Positions 11,160-22,276 are shown, counted from the first letter of the stretch. The stretch: 23,621 bases of DNA from Pelargonium cotyledonis (GCA_036897625.1 JAYMTA010000856.1:1-23621); one strand, 5' to 3'. Made by a program: numbers and translations. Notes: generated by a model from the letters alone, not told the origin.

Positions 11160-11390
11160 AATTTAACCCTCTTCTGGGCATCAAGAACCCACGCGCCTTA
11201 CTTCCGCGTGGTTGTCACGTCCCGAATCAAACCAGAACCCAGTTTGTGGGTCCGGGATCCCACTGCACCCGAGGGGAATCATCAAATTGGATTCTGGAAA
11301 GATTTGAAATCCGAAAAGAGAGGAAAAAAAAAGGTGATGACCGGTGACCGGTGGCGCCGTGACGGAGTGTCTCTTCGTATATATATAAGG
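11160..11390 (+). promoter_or_regulatory. core and proximal promoter of the bHLH gene
   Basis: A TATATATATAA box lies at 11378-11388, so transcription would begin near 11410-11425. Upstream are a hairpin with perfect 7-bp arms (CCACGCG 11189-11195, CGCGTGG 11205-11211, 9-base loop), a CACGTC element near 11216, and a tandem heptamer GACCGGT-GACCGGT (11339-11352). Base composition rises sharply here relative to the spacer. The frames open on this stretch (11073-11399) are by-products of the GC rise, not genes. Confidence 0.55.
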
Positions 11391-11524
11391 AGGTTATAGT
11401 TGAGTTGAAGCCGTTAAGAGTGTGTTTGGGAAGCGAGAAAAAGAGAGAAAAGAAAAGTGAATCTTCTATCGTGAGATGGAGGCAAAAGAGTTTGATTACC
11501 GCGAGATTATTTGATTATTTGAAG

Positions 11525-12025
11525 GTACAAGACCGAACTTAAGTCAACTGCTCTGATTTGTTATGAATCCTGGAAAGTTGGAACGAGCTTAATTTTCGTT
11601 ATTCGGTTCTGTTATTTTCTCAGCGGCCAAACAGAGCTATTAGCTGCGACCTTAGCTGATTTCCGTGTTATTTGGTTTTAGCGAGCTCCTGATCAGTGAA
11701 TTGAGTTTGTTTTTGCAATTAGCTAACGAGTTTGTGTGTATGCGAACTTCGATTTTCGAGGTACGGAATCCTGGAAACTTCTATAGTTGTATTTTCTTAT
11801 TGTACTTTGTAATTTCTCAGTTGCCAAACGGAGCAACTGACCTGCGGCTTTGCTGATTTTCTGTGTATTTGTCTTGTTTTTGTGAGTTCCAGATCAGAGA
11901 ACTGACTTTGTTGTTGATTTGTTGCAATTATCTTTACAGTTGTGTTCTAGCGAATTTGTTTATCGCATATTCGAGGTACGGAACCACTTCTATGATGTGA
12001 TTTCTTCCGAATTCTGGAAAGTTTC
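11525..12025 (+). repeat. imperfect tandem duplication in the bHLH 5' leader/intron
   Basis: Two copies of about 200-235 bp lie head to tail (about 11525-11760 and 11761-11975), with the start of a third (11976 to about 12025). Shared landmarks in order are GAATCCTGGAAA (11565 and 11766, echoed as GAATTCTGGAAA near 12010), GCCAAACRGAGC (11626 and 11823), a GATCAG motif, and a donor-like GAGGTACGG (GT at 11761 and 11976; a related GAAGGTACAA has its GT at 11525). The leader of this gene therefore carries a repeated unit with a potential 5' splice site at each unit boundary. Confidence 0.65.
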
Positions 12026-12248
12026 TTTTCAATCATCATTTTTCTTAATTTTTTTCCTCCTCGCATCATCTGTCAGTGACTACACGCAGCCTTTCGCCTG
12101 GAAGAAAGCTGATATAAGTGTACTGTTCTTGTCTGTGACTTGCTGCACGTCCCATACTTAGGTTCATTAGTGAGTTCGTAATTGAAAATCGTCAGTTGTG
12201 CTTTGGAAACGATTTCTTGTCACAATTTTGTATCATAATTGTAGCAAA

Positions 12249-12311
12249 ATGGAAAAGTCATTCCAAGGAATTAGAGAATCGGAGCTATCAGTTGCTTCTG
12301 GTGTTGTTTAA
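12249..12311 (+). CDS. upstream ORF 1 in the bHLH leader
   Basis: A 20-codon ORF reads MEKSFQGIRESELSVASGVV and stops at TAA 12309-12311, about 260 bases before the main start. It may be part of the spliced leader or may lie in a leader intron; the sequence does not settle this. It resembles no peptide I know and may be incidental. Confidence 0.3.
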   Translation: MEKSFQGIRESELSVASGVV

Positions 12312-12388
12312 TTGTTGTAATACCACAAATTGTTTGCTCTTTGCTGATATTTTTGGCATTTGAGCTCTGAGAGAAAGAGGTCTAAGGT

Positions 12389-12487
12389 ATGGGCTGTCTG
12401 CTGCTTGGATCAACGGGGCCACCTATAAAGCGGAGAGCTGGTTTGCGAATGAAACAAGCTGGGAGAAGTTCATATCGTGGCAGCTAG
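12389..12487 (+). CDS. upstream ORF 2, candidate conserved-peptide uORF
   Basis: A 32-codon ORF starts MGCLLLGSTGPP, has a basic middle (IKRRAGLRMK) and ends SSYRGS-stop, 84 bases before the main ATG and not overlapping it. Its start codon context is fairly good (G at -3, G at +4), whereas the main ATG has T at -3. The Arabidopsis homologue bHLH155 (At2g31280) is annotated as carrying a conserved peptide uORF (CPuORF7, as I recall), so this is the natural candidate. Such uORFs usually repress translation of the main ORF through ribosome stalling or limited reinitiation. I could not align the peptides, so identity with CPuORF7 is inference. Confidence 0.6.
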   Translation: MGCLLLGSTGPPIKRRAGLRMKQAGRSSYRGS

Positions 12488-12571
12488 TAGATAGTATCCT
12501 ATAGATTATTTGGCTGAGTTATAACTTTTGTGTATCAGAGATTTTGCATAATTATAATTGAAAAGTCATAA

Positions 12572-15500
12572 ATGGGGACTACTGCTCTTAGGCAGTTGTT
12601 GAAGAGTCTTTGCAAGAGTTCGCATTGGAAATATGCAGTATTCTGGAAGCTCAAACATGAGAACCCAATGTAAGTAACTTGTGCAGATTGAAATCCCCTG
12701 TAGAGCAATTTTCAATTCTGTGATAAGTTGTAATGTATTTTGTACTTTAACTCATTCTGATGTCTTACGAACTGGAAGTTGAGTATTCTTTTTTGTCTGT
12801 CAAATAGCATTTTGGATAGAACCTCTACTATGCCAGGTCAACATGCATATTTGGATACTCAAGTAGGAGAACATTAATTACAGTAGAGTTTTGGTGGAAT
12901 TATTGTATGATAGGTGTGATGCTGATGTTTTTCAAGCGTATATCTGAGATGATAACTTATATGATTTAATCATCTAATCTGAGGTGATTAGTTTAGTTTG
13001 CAGTAGTAAACCATGAATAGTGAATGTAGTAAAATTAGGCCATATAGTTATGCATCTTGCTAAGAGCAGAAGATCAGCCTGTTATCCCAAGATTAGCTGT
13101 CTAAAATCCAGTATTGACCATTTCATTGATCCATGAAAAAATAAATCCAAGCTTAGCTAGTTGTAAACTTGTAATCTGGGTGGTTTTTTAGAACTTTGGA
13201 ATTCTGCCAGGTGGCTGATTCAACTTTTAACTTTTTATGAGTGTAAGGAGGTTTGTGCTTGACACATTTTCCAAACTTTCTATCTCTTGAATTTGTAAAA
13301 GCGTGACATCTTGGTAATAACACCAATAGGTTTTGTAATCAGCTTGAGTTGATCTAGAGCGAGTTGATCTAGAGCCATGTTTCACGTAGCAAGGATAGTT
13401 CCATTCTTAGCCAAACACCAAACACCTGCTCCATGAAAATAGAAAATGGTGTTGTGGTTATAGATTCCTGTATAAAATCTTGATATTTGATTTATGTCTA
13501 GACCAATATGTTATCTCATAATACCTTTTTTTTTTCTTTTCTTTTCAGGATCCTGACCTGGGAAGATGGATATTGTGATTATCTAAAGCCAGGGGAATGT
13601 ACTGATAGAATTTCAGATGGCATTTACTTCAATGGTGGATGTGAGTTAATACCTTCAAATTCTGAAACGAGTTTATATCATGGTACTTCTGGGGGATATC
13701 CAATTGGACTAGCAGTGGCTGATATGTCATGTCTTCAGTATAGATTGGGAGAAGGGTATGATTCTGTGCTTAATTTTGTTACCATGCAAACATTGTGTAC
13801 TCCAAGTAAACATATCATTGCCCATGAAACTAGTCCACATGCGCACACACGCATATCAAGAATTCACCCTCTCACATTGCATCATCCCTAAAGTTGTGAA
13901 TGCACTTCTCTGCTTCAGGTTAATAAGTTGCACAGTTTACACTCATCTTTGACCAACAAAGACTTGTAAAGTAGGAGTTCACCCTCTATTTAAACTATTA
14001 ATACCTGCAAGAGATGTTCTAGTAAGCTAGGATTTTTACCCACAATGTAAACTGTTATACTGGCAATGGATTTACTAGTCAGATAACGATTCTTCGCATG
14101 CGAACTATTAGATTGGCAACATAGCCAATATATTTATATGGTATTAGTAACTGACGTTAAGTATCCAATATTAATCAGGGTCATTGGTAAAGTTGCATTT
14201 ACGGGAAACCATCGCTGGATATCGTCAGACAGTATTTTTGCTGGTGAATTGAACTCTAAGTTAGTGTCTGAGGTAACTTCTCTTTCATTATTGTTATCCT
14301 ACAAAAAAATCAATTGTACTTTTGTGAGTACTCGGTGGAACACTTGCTAATGCAAACTTTCTTATCGGCAGAACTCAGATCAATGGCTACTTCAGTTTAC
14401 ATCTGGAATCAAGGTAACTAACCTATGCATGTGTGCATGTGGACACTGAACACACACATGCTTGCTTTCTTATGCTTACTTTTTCGGCAGAACTATGAAC
14501 TTAACTGATATATTGGTTTTCTGTATGATGGTTTTGTAGACAGTTTTGTTGGTACCTTTACTTCCTCATGGAGTTCTACAGCTTGGTTCACTGGAAAAGG
14601 TGCATGCTTATTTCTGAAAATTCATATTTGTATCCCTTATATGCATATATATACCATTCATATGTTGGCTCCAGTTTGAATGTTGCACTGGTCATTAGAC
14701 ATAGGTGGTTGTGGCGTCTCAATACACGTGATCATGCATTTTACCTGTATTGTGCATATTCTGGGTAGTGTTTCTATCATTACTCATCCGTTGTGTGGTT
14801 TATTCAGGTTATTGAAGATGAAGCAGTGGTTTCTCATCTGAAAAACAGATTCAACATGCATCGAAATGACATAGGAAATATTTCCCATTTCACCTTAGAC
14901 AGAGATTTTCAAGATCAGTTGTTGCCACAGTCATCACCGCAGTCCAGTGCCAATTTTCTGGCCAGCAAACTGGAAATCCTAGACCAGAATGGTATTGAGG
15001 ATGTCAAACCAAATAAAACCGAGTTGCTGAGTCCTTATCACATAGTTACACAGGGTACAATAGAGGGTATATTTGAAGTCCCTGAAAAAGATCTGCGAGC
15101 AGAGATTCTTGGAAGCGCAAATAATTGTGGCATTCTTCCAACTGATTTCGTTGGAGTATCATCTCCATTAGATCAATTGATATATGCATCACAAGAGATG
15201 ATTGAGAATAAACTTTTTGCAATGTCTTGTTTTGAAGAAGAGCTACAAGCCTTTTCTCACTACAACGTATCCAGAGAATTCTCCAACAACAACATGAACT
15301 CTTACATGGATGGGCATATGGAGGTACAGCCGCTTGCAGATATGGATTTTAACAATGTGGATTATCAGAGTGTAAGCAGTTTCCTTAGCTTTCCCATGGA
15401 TTGCGAGCTACACAAAGCACTTGGACCGGGTTTCCAGAGACAGAAGAATGAGTATCTGTTGGACTCGTTTTTCTCTGTCGATGGTACGAATAACATCTCA

Positions 15501-17452
15501 GAGTTGACATGCAATAAAAGTCTCATTGACGGAACTGAGACCGAGTCTTCATCGTTTCCAAAAGGATGCGATCCAGAATCTCTCTTGGAAGCCATGGTTG
15601 ACAATGTAAATAGCAGCGACTCCAATGATGCCTCATTGGGACAGTGCGTCCCTTCCTCTCAACCACAATGTCAATCTGAAGCAAGTCCATCGGGGGAAGA
15701 TTCAGTTCCACAGAGCCATGTTACAAATGCTTTTACTTTCCGGGGCAGAAATGCTTTTACTAACTCTTCAGCTTCACATTCTCTCGGAAGCATGATAAGC
15801 ACATTGATCAACGATGAGCAGCAAAAGAAGGGATCTAGTGAAATACAGCCCCGAAAGGGTGCGAAGCTATCAAATGTCAGTAAAAGAAGAACCAGGTCTG
15901 GTGATAACACGAAGCCGAGGCCCAGGGATAGACAAATGATCCAAGATCGGGTCAAGGAGCTACGGGAGCTTGTCCCAGATGGTGCAAAGGTCAGGACTTT
16001 CTCAAGGTTGCAAACATTATTACGCCTACGCACTTGATTTTATTTGTTTAATTGATTTACTGTTGTTTTATAATAAATGCAGTGTAGCATTGATGGCCTC
16101 TTGGACAAAACCATAAAGCACATGATGTTTTTAAGAAGCGTAACTGACCGGGCTGAAAAATTAAGCAAATGGGTAGGACATGAGGTATGTGAAATCTGTA
16201 CTAGTTTTCAGCATTTTCTTGTCCGCAAACTCTATTGCCAGAGAGAGTATTGAGATTTGTTGAAGTATTCTACATCAAATGAGTGGGAAATCTGAGACCG
16301 CTTAAATTATCAAGCAGCAAAGATGATTAAATTATATTCTAAAATGTGTTGCAGGTTGCAGAACACAGGAGATCATATGGAACCGATAGTAGCTGCCAAA
16401 GTGGTACAAGCTGGGCTCTTGAATTTAACAGTGAGCTCCAAGTGTGCCCAATAGTGGTGGAAGATCTGGAATGCCCAGGACACATGCTCATAGAGGTTGA
16501 TAGTTAATATATGTCAGATCTTATATATCATCATGAAACCGCTTTTGTCCTAATGCTAAAAGATCATGTATGTACTTGCAGATGCTATGCGACGACCATG
16601 GACTCTTCCTGGAGATTGCTCAGGTGATCAGAGGCTTGGAACTAACCATCATCAAAGGCACAATGGAAACCCATTCAAACAATACCTGGGCACATTTCAT
16701 TGTTGAGGTAACATATTGAAACTTCTCATTCTCATGGTGCCCAACAAAAAAAAAAAAATCGTAGCTAGAGGTGGCAATTTGGATCTGAGTCCTCCAATCC
16801 AAAAAAGAAAAAGAAAAAGTAATTGAATTCAATCAATGACTAACTTTTGGATCGGATTGGATCCAATTTATCCGACAAAATTACTGACCGACCGGATCGG
16901 GCAAATCCACTGAAATAGCACATTTTTTGGTCCGGATTTTGGATTTTAGTGTGAAATGTATGGATCTGTGTGGATGTGCCCGATCTGTTTGGAATGGATT
17001 GGATCAAATTTATCCTACCAAAATATGGATTGGTCCGGACCAGATCGGGCAAATGGCACATTTTACATCGAAATCCAATCCAATCTAAACTGCTTTTTTG
17101 GATTGAATTCAGATTTATAAATGAAAATTTTGAACACAAACAAATCTGAATCCAAGAGGTGGTAATTCTGACTAAGGTTCAGATTTGTTTGGGTCGAATC
17201 TCAGATTTTAGTGAGTGTACGTATTTGTCTGATCCGATTGGAAATATTGGATTGTTTTTAAGTTGAATCGAATTTCAAATGACCGCCGGTGCAGAGATCC
17301 AAATTGTAAAGCTCTAACCTAACTATCAATTCTCAAACAATATTGCTATTGTTCACACGCAGGCTTCAAAGGGCTTCCACAGAATGGACATTTTCTGGCC
17401 TCTGATGCAGTTCTTGCAGCGCAAAAGAAATCCAATCTCAAGCAAGATTTAA
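12572..17452 (+). CDS. LHW-type bHLH transcription factor (EMB1444/bHLH155 group)
   Basis: The CDS has ten exons: 12572-12669, 13549-13755, 14179-14272, 14372-14413, 14540-14599, 14808-15989, 16083-16184, 16355-16495, 16582-16707 and 17363-17452. All junctions are GT-AG and phases agree, giving 713 aa. Residues 1 to about 185 form the LHW/bHLH-MYC N-terminal domain (starts MGTTALRQLLKSLC; later AFTGNHRWI and LLVPLLPHGVLQLGSLEKV). A long Ser/Asn-rich variable region is encoded by exon 6. The bHLH lies at about 535-585; its basic part reads KPRPRDRQMIQDRVKELREL and lacks the canonical His-Glu-Arg triad, as in LHW itself. An ACT-like domain follows (about 610-695; VVEDLECPGHMLIEML). LHW proteins work in the nucleus as obligate partners of TMO5-type bHLH factors in vascular and root patterning; EMB1444 is needed for embryogenesis. 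Length matches that subgroup. Whether it is EMB1444 or bHLH155 in orthology is not decidable here. Confidence 0.93.
13346..13375 (+). repeat. 15-bp exact tandem duplication in intron 1
   Basis: GAGTTGATCTAGAGC occurs twice back to back (13346-13360 and 13361-13375) inside the 879-bp first intron of the bHLH gene. It is a small recent slippage product with no evident function. Confidence 0.8.
16766..17300. repeat. degenerate repeat/possible hAT-like MITE in bHLH intron 9
   Basis: The 655-bp ninth intron is filled by GGAT/ATCC-rich text. Two units share GGATTGGATC-AATTTATCC, then GACC-GATCGGGCAAAT, then GCACATTTT, with starts at 16854 and 16996 (about 142 bp apart). The left edge reads TAGAGGTGGCAATTT, like the ends of many plant hAT-type nonautonomous elements; a degenerate match in reverse orientation may lie near 17277-17290. 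A direct echo, AAGAGGTGGTAATT, lies near 17154. Splice sites remain intact around it. Confidence 0.45.
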
Positions 17453-17721
17453 CGCCAAACTGCCACTTCTCTTCTCGGGATAACATAGTTTTGAGCGTTA
17501 CCAGCGTGTAGGTAAGAACATAATGAACACTGTATTTTGTTAAATACAATGACTTAATAGTTTGTGTACAATTACTTAAGATAGTTGCGTTTACTGATAA
17601 TATGATGAATACATAAATCCTAAAACGTCGAGGAAGATCGTAACTTTCTATGTACATCACAAATAGGGCGGATACCACAAAAAATGTCACACCTTTGTCT
17701 TCTCACTGAAAAATATGAGAA
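17453..17721. other. shared 3' region between convergent genes
   Basis: Only 269 bp separate the bHLH stop (17450-17452) from the RCC1 stop (17722-17724 on the minus strand). Both 3' UTRs and poly(A) sites must fit here or run into each other's last exons, so the transcripts probably overlap as sense-antisense tails. No separate gene is seen. Confidence 0.6.
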
Positions 17722-20700
17722 TCAAGGGGACTTGTCGCCCATTATCAATGTGTGCCACCAACCACATGCTATGTTGTTGGGCACACAACCTTCGATGGGA
17801 GGAACTTGGGTGGGGGTGTTTTGGTCCACAGAATTGCCCAATCCAAGCTGTAATAGTAAAAGAAAAGCGAGTGAGAAAGAACGCTAGAGAACCATTTACA
17901 TGAACTTGAAGCAAAGTATGTTGCATTTCGCAAGTTGATGATCATTGGAAAATTCTAACCTGGCCATACTTGTTCCATCCCCAGCTGAAAACTTGGCTGT
18001 CCTCTTTAGGTCGACAAACAAAAGAGCATTTTTTAATGTTGCTAAATGGATCAATAAAGTTAAAACTACAAATAGCTTCACAAAAAACTGTTCCATGTGA
18101 CGTATGAAAAGCTGACACAATGTTTATTTATTCAAATCTATATGTACTCCTCACATTTCAAAACGAGTGTTTTTGTTTTTATTGTAATAGAAATTAAGCA
18201 GAAATTAGTTAGTATGACATATTTACTCTTATATTCTCATAATCACGTTAACAAAAATTTATCAGAAACAGAGATACTCATTTTGAGACAGAGAGCACAA
18301 AAGTAGTCATATATCCTGAGGCCCTGAGCAAAGATCCAAACGAGCATCAAACAAAGCAATGGCAAGGAAATTGTAGAGTCAGAGGACGTAAAATACTTTG
18401 GTAAAATGGGATATTGGGAGGTCTAGATCCTTTCAATTTGTAGGCCAGTGTGACACTGATGATTAGTGTTCTGATATATAGCCCATTTAGTTTGCTCAAA
18501 AATTGACCAAATCTAGTTACTGCCATGTCGGTGCACTTTCAAGGTAGTTTATAAAGAACAAAATAAATTGGAATCTGGCACAAAGTGAACTAAATAGTAA
18601 ACTTTGCTGATATTTGTCCTAAGATGTGGTTTAGTGGCGGCCTAAATATTAGCTATAGAGTCATACCTGTTAGTATAGCGCTGTGTCGAGCCCCACATGA
18701 TACCGTTTTGGCACGTTTACTTTCCAGACTCAGAGTATCCAATAGTCTAGGCAAGGTCTGATGTAGCAAAAGAAAAGGAAGTTAATAATTTCAAATGCCC
18801 CTCAAACAATGGTTCTTCAGCAATATAGCTCAGTAGTGATCGTGCATGTTCGTGTTCTCTGCTTTTAAATGAAGTGTAATGACGGAACAACAACCAACTT
18901 TAAGATGAAGAAAAATGGGTCTAGGGATGTACCTCAGCCTGATCAGCACCAGTTCCCAACTGCCCAAACTGATTTCCGCCGAAGGTGTAGACACGACCCT
19001 CAACTGAGATACACAGGGTATGCCATAAACCAGCAGCAATTCCTTTCACTTCAATACCCGATAAAGATGATACTGAGGTCGGTTTCAGCTGATCATCATT
19101 ACTCCCATGCCCACACTAATCAAATAAGGCGCAAACAAAACTTCAGATGAATACAAGGAAGACAACTAGGCAACCCAATTTAAATAAACACATTACACGA
19201 AATAAGAAGTCGTAAGGCTTCACAATTACCAAATAAAGTTGTCTACCAATCGAAGTTCAAACGGCCTGACTATATCATAGGAAGATAACAAATCAGTTAT
19301 TAAACATTGTCGCATCAATTACAGTTTCTCAGAAAATATTGTCCAAACCCACTAAAAAAGTTAATCATAAACATTGTCGCATCAATTACAGTTTCTCAGA
19401 AAATATTGTCCAAACCGACTAAAAAAGTTAATCACAAACATTGTCGCATCAATTACAGTTTCTCAGAAAATAGTCCAAACCCACTTAAAAAAGTTAATCA
19501 CACTTCTTATCAAGAGACAGTTGCCTGGTCATGATGCAAGGCTTTATTTGATTTCTTTTTTGCAAAAATTAAAAGTGGTTGGTAGAACAATGGGATCTCA
19601 AAGGGTACAGTAAATGTTCCCGATGACGATTCGGAAGTGTTAAAATGTTCTTTGACTGATAAAACTGACATGCATCCATGGCAAACATGTTTAGCAAGGG
19701 AAAGACAGTATCATGCTATGTATAATTAGAGCCATAAACAGTAAACTACAGATTGGTATAGAAGGCTCACCTGTCCATACAAACTCCAGCCAAAAGTTAG
19801 TATCACTCCAGCATCTACAGATGAAGAAAATACAAATAACCAAAGGAATGAAGCAAGTAAGGACACTATTTTTGAATGGTAAATTATCATTTAATTCTCA
19901 TAAAAAAAGTCTAAGTCCTTTCATTTCAAGTTACCAAAGGACAAAAGTTCCATCAATTGCTGACCTGTTATTACTGCACTATGCCGACCTCCACAAGCGA
20001 TTCCCTTCACATAACTTCCAGGACCTTTATTGATTTGCGCTGATGAACTCGAGCTTCCTTGATGGACTGAAGCTTTATCTTTACCATTAGCACGTGTCTC
20101 AATGCAAGGTATGAGATGAGGAGTAGACACCATTTTTATCCGAGAACCCAAACCCAGCTGTCCCTCGCCTCCATAGCCCCAACCCCACACCTGTCCCATA
20201 TCTGAAACTTTCGTTAAAACATGATGCATCAGCTCTCTTGCTTTACATCAAAAATCTTCCATATCTTCGTACTTCATAAAACCTACAAAACTATATAATG
20301 TAATTACAAAGAGACTACTACCCTGAAAACGATAACCATGTGGGTCAAGCAAAGGACATAGTGAATTTACCTGATAGTACTAAAGTGTGTCGCCCACCTG
20401 CAGCAACATTGGTGACCTTCACTCCAGGGCCGAGTGTAACAATTTGAGGAGACACAGCAAAATTTTCCTCCGTAGAAGAAGAGTTTTCAGATTCTTGTTT
20501 AGCCGAAGATATTCTCCTTCGCTTCACAGGTTCCTCTCCATCCTTCCTGTTGTCAAGATGAGATGCTGTCCCTGTAGATACAATTGAGATTTCAGACTGT
20601 GGGGTCACTGTAGGAAAACCTTCAGAACATTAGTTCCCACTCATATTAAGGGCATTGTGTTGTCTCCTTAGATTACAGATTTTCCAGTGAAGCACCTTTT

Positions 20701-22276
20701 TCAGCTTGTGAGGAACTTTGTTTTCCGACAGTATCCTTACGAAGGTTTCCACTCATAGAGAAACCATGGATGACTTTCCCAGAGGGAACACACTCTTTCC
20801 AGCCCCATGTGTATACTTCACCATCTTCTGAAATTTTAAAAAGAAAAAAAGTATAAGTAGATATGTCAATATGAAATGAGTGCTGCAAATTTCTTTAAAG
20901 ACGGTAATATTAACTGTTCAGTCCATTACAGACCTATTTAATGCAAAATAAGAAGAAGGTAGACTGAGCTTTGATCTCCGTAACCTCTTATCACTAGAGA
21001 TAGGAATCTCAGAATGAAGTACAGCCACAGTACATTAGCTTAAGATGCACAAAATTGTCATGAACAACAGCATAAACTATTATCAGATAACACTCCAAGG
21101 ACTATCAATTACTTTACTAGGCAGAGAATTGTAGGCCTGGAGATCCAGGGTGCAAAGATAGGCACATTTCTCTAGCTCAAATCACTTATTGTTTATATTT
21201 AGGCAGTGTTTAGATTCTATGAATGTGAATTACGAATGGAAAAAAGAACGAGATTCCAATCCATCATGTTTGTATATAAAATTTGGTCATGAGAATGGCA
21301 TTGGAATGAGAATCTCATTCTCAATGTAGACCACAAACACCACCTTTTATGATTTAGTATACCACCAAATAAGGAAAAGAAAAAGAAGGCACCTGTGGCT
21401 AAAACACAATGAGCCCAACCAGCTGCAGCCTTCACTACTGGAGTTTCCTTAGGAAGAGGATAAGGCTCTGGAATTTCCTTCATAAATTGCCGAGCAAGAA
21501 GATGAAAATTCAGTTTAGCCTGTCTACAGAAACTGATAATTACAGAGAAAATCAATAAACAGATATAAGCTCATCACAGTACCCCATGCTTCCCTGAGGT
21601 CAAATAGCTTTGATTCTCGTCATCTGCTGAACCCCAAGTGTAAAGTTTGCCAGAATCTGATTCACACATAAAGATGATGAACACTTCAGCCAACACAACC
21701 AAACAAACTAAACTACATTTCAACTTATAATCAATCCTCCTTAATATCCCCAGAAAATGAGAGAAATGAATTCTAAGAGAATGCAAAAAATGTTGATGAG
21801 AAAACCTCAACCTCAAGCAATCTATCACTTTCCTGATCCGCTTAGACCACTGGAAACAAAATTCATCTTCTTCAACATTGATTTCTGAACAGTTCAAGCG
21901 AAGCTAAGCTAAGCTTTCTCTCTAGAGCCAAAATTTCAAAACTCTTATACTAAAACATGACATACGCTCACAGACTCAAATGTCGATTTGTAGGGGTTCG
22001 ATCATCTTCTACCTCTAAAAGTTACCTCCGAAACAACAATATAAGACATATATTCGGTAAAAAAATTCAAAAATCACCTGAAATCGCCATGGCGAAACCA
22101 CATCCCCCACCGCAAACATCCTTCCACGAGTCTCCGGCGATCCGTACGACAGACGCAGAGAGTATCGGCGATTTCTCCGGCACAGATCCAGGAAGATAGC
22201 CGCACATATACACTACAGTCTCATTGCATTTCTGCTTTTCATTCGAAGCTCCTTCTTCTCCTTCATTTCCGTTCAT
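17722..22276 (-). CDS. RCC1-repeat (seven-bladed propeller) family protein
   Basis: There are eleven exons, in transcript order: 22276-22078, 21656-21583, 21477-21393, 20827-20696, 20607-20371, 20201-19965, 19814-19771, 19115-18933, 18757-18667, 18003-17960 and 17847-17722. All junctions are GT-AG, phases match and the total is 483 aa, close to plant RCC1-family members of the At3g26100 type (from memory). Seven blades are visible by their W/F-G cores: YMCGYLPG, YTWGSADDE, YTWGWKEC, WGWGYGGEGQLGLG, LTFGWSLYGQCG, YTFGGNQFGQLGTG and FSWGWNKYGQLGLG, with CGGRH/CGARH/CGWWH-type linkers. The last blade ends CGWWHTLIMGDKSP-stop. A basic, Ser-rich insertion in exon 5 contains KRRR (about 192-195), a possible nuclear signal. 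Family members act as Ran GEF, UV-B receptor or splicing-linked factors, among others; this one has no C-terminal domain that tells which, so its function stays open. Confidence 0.93.
19302..19501. repeat. three-copy 67-bp minisatellite in RCC1 intron 7
   Basis: Copies lie at 19302-19368, 19369-19435 and 19436-19501. Copies 1 and 2 differ by about two bases. Copy 3 has a 2-base loss and a 1-base gain, giving 66 bp. The unit starts AAACATTGTCGCATCAATTA. Near-identity of the copies suggests recent amplification. Overlapping plus-strand frames of 75 and 79 codons arise only from this repetition and are not genes. Confidence 0.95.

Noticed and set aside
11073..11399. Two overlapping plus-strand frames of 88 and 108 codons as small genes
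   Set aside because: They lie across the GC-rich promoter and end at or before the TATA region of the bHLH gene; no family features are visible.
15365..16033. Minus-strand frames of 62-120 codons
   Set aside because: They are shadows of the long bHLH exon 6 on the opposite strand.
17684..17926. Independent small genes on either strand
   Set aside because: The minus-strand coding signal here is the last RCC1 exon in a different frame (17847-17722, ending CGWWHTLIMGDKSP); the other frames are shadows.
19307..19613. Repeat-containing protein of 75-79 codons
   Set aside because: The frames exist only because a 67-bp minisatellite is read through; the unit length is not a multiple of three, and the array lies in an intron.
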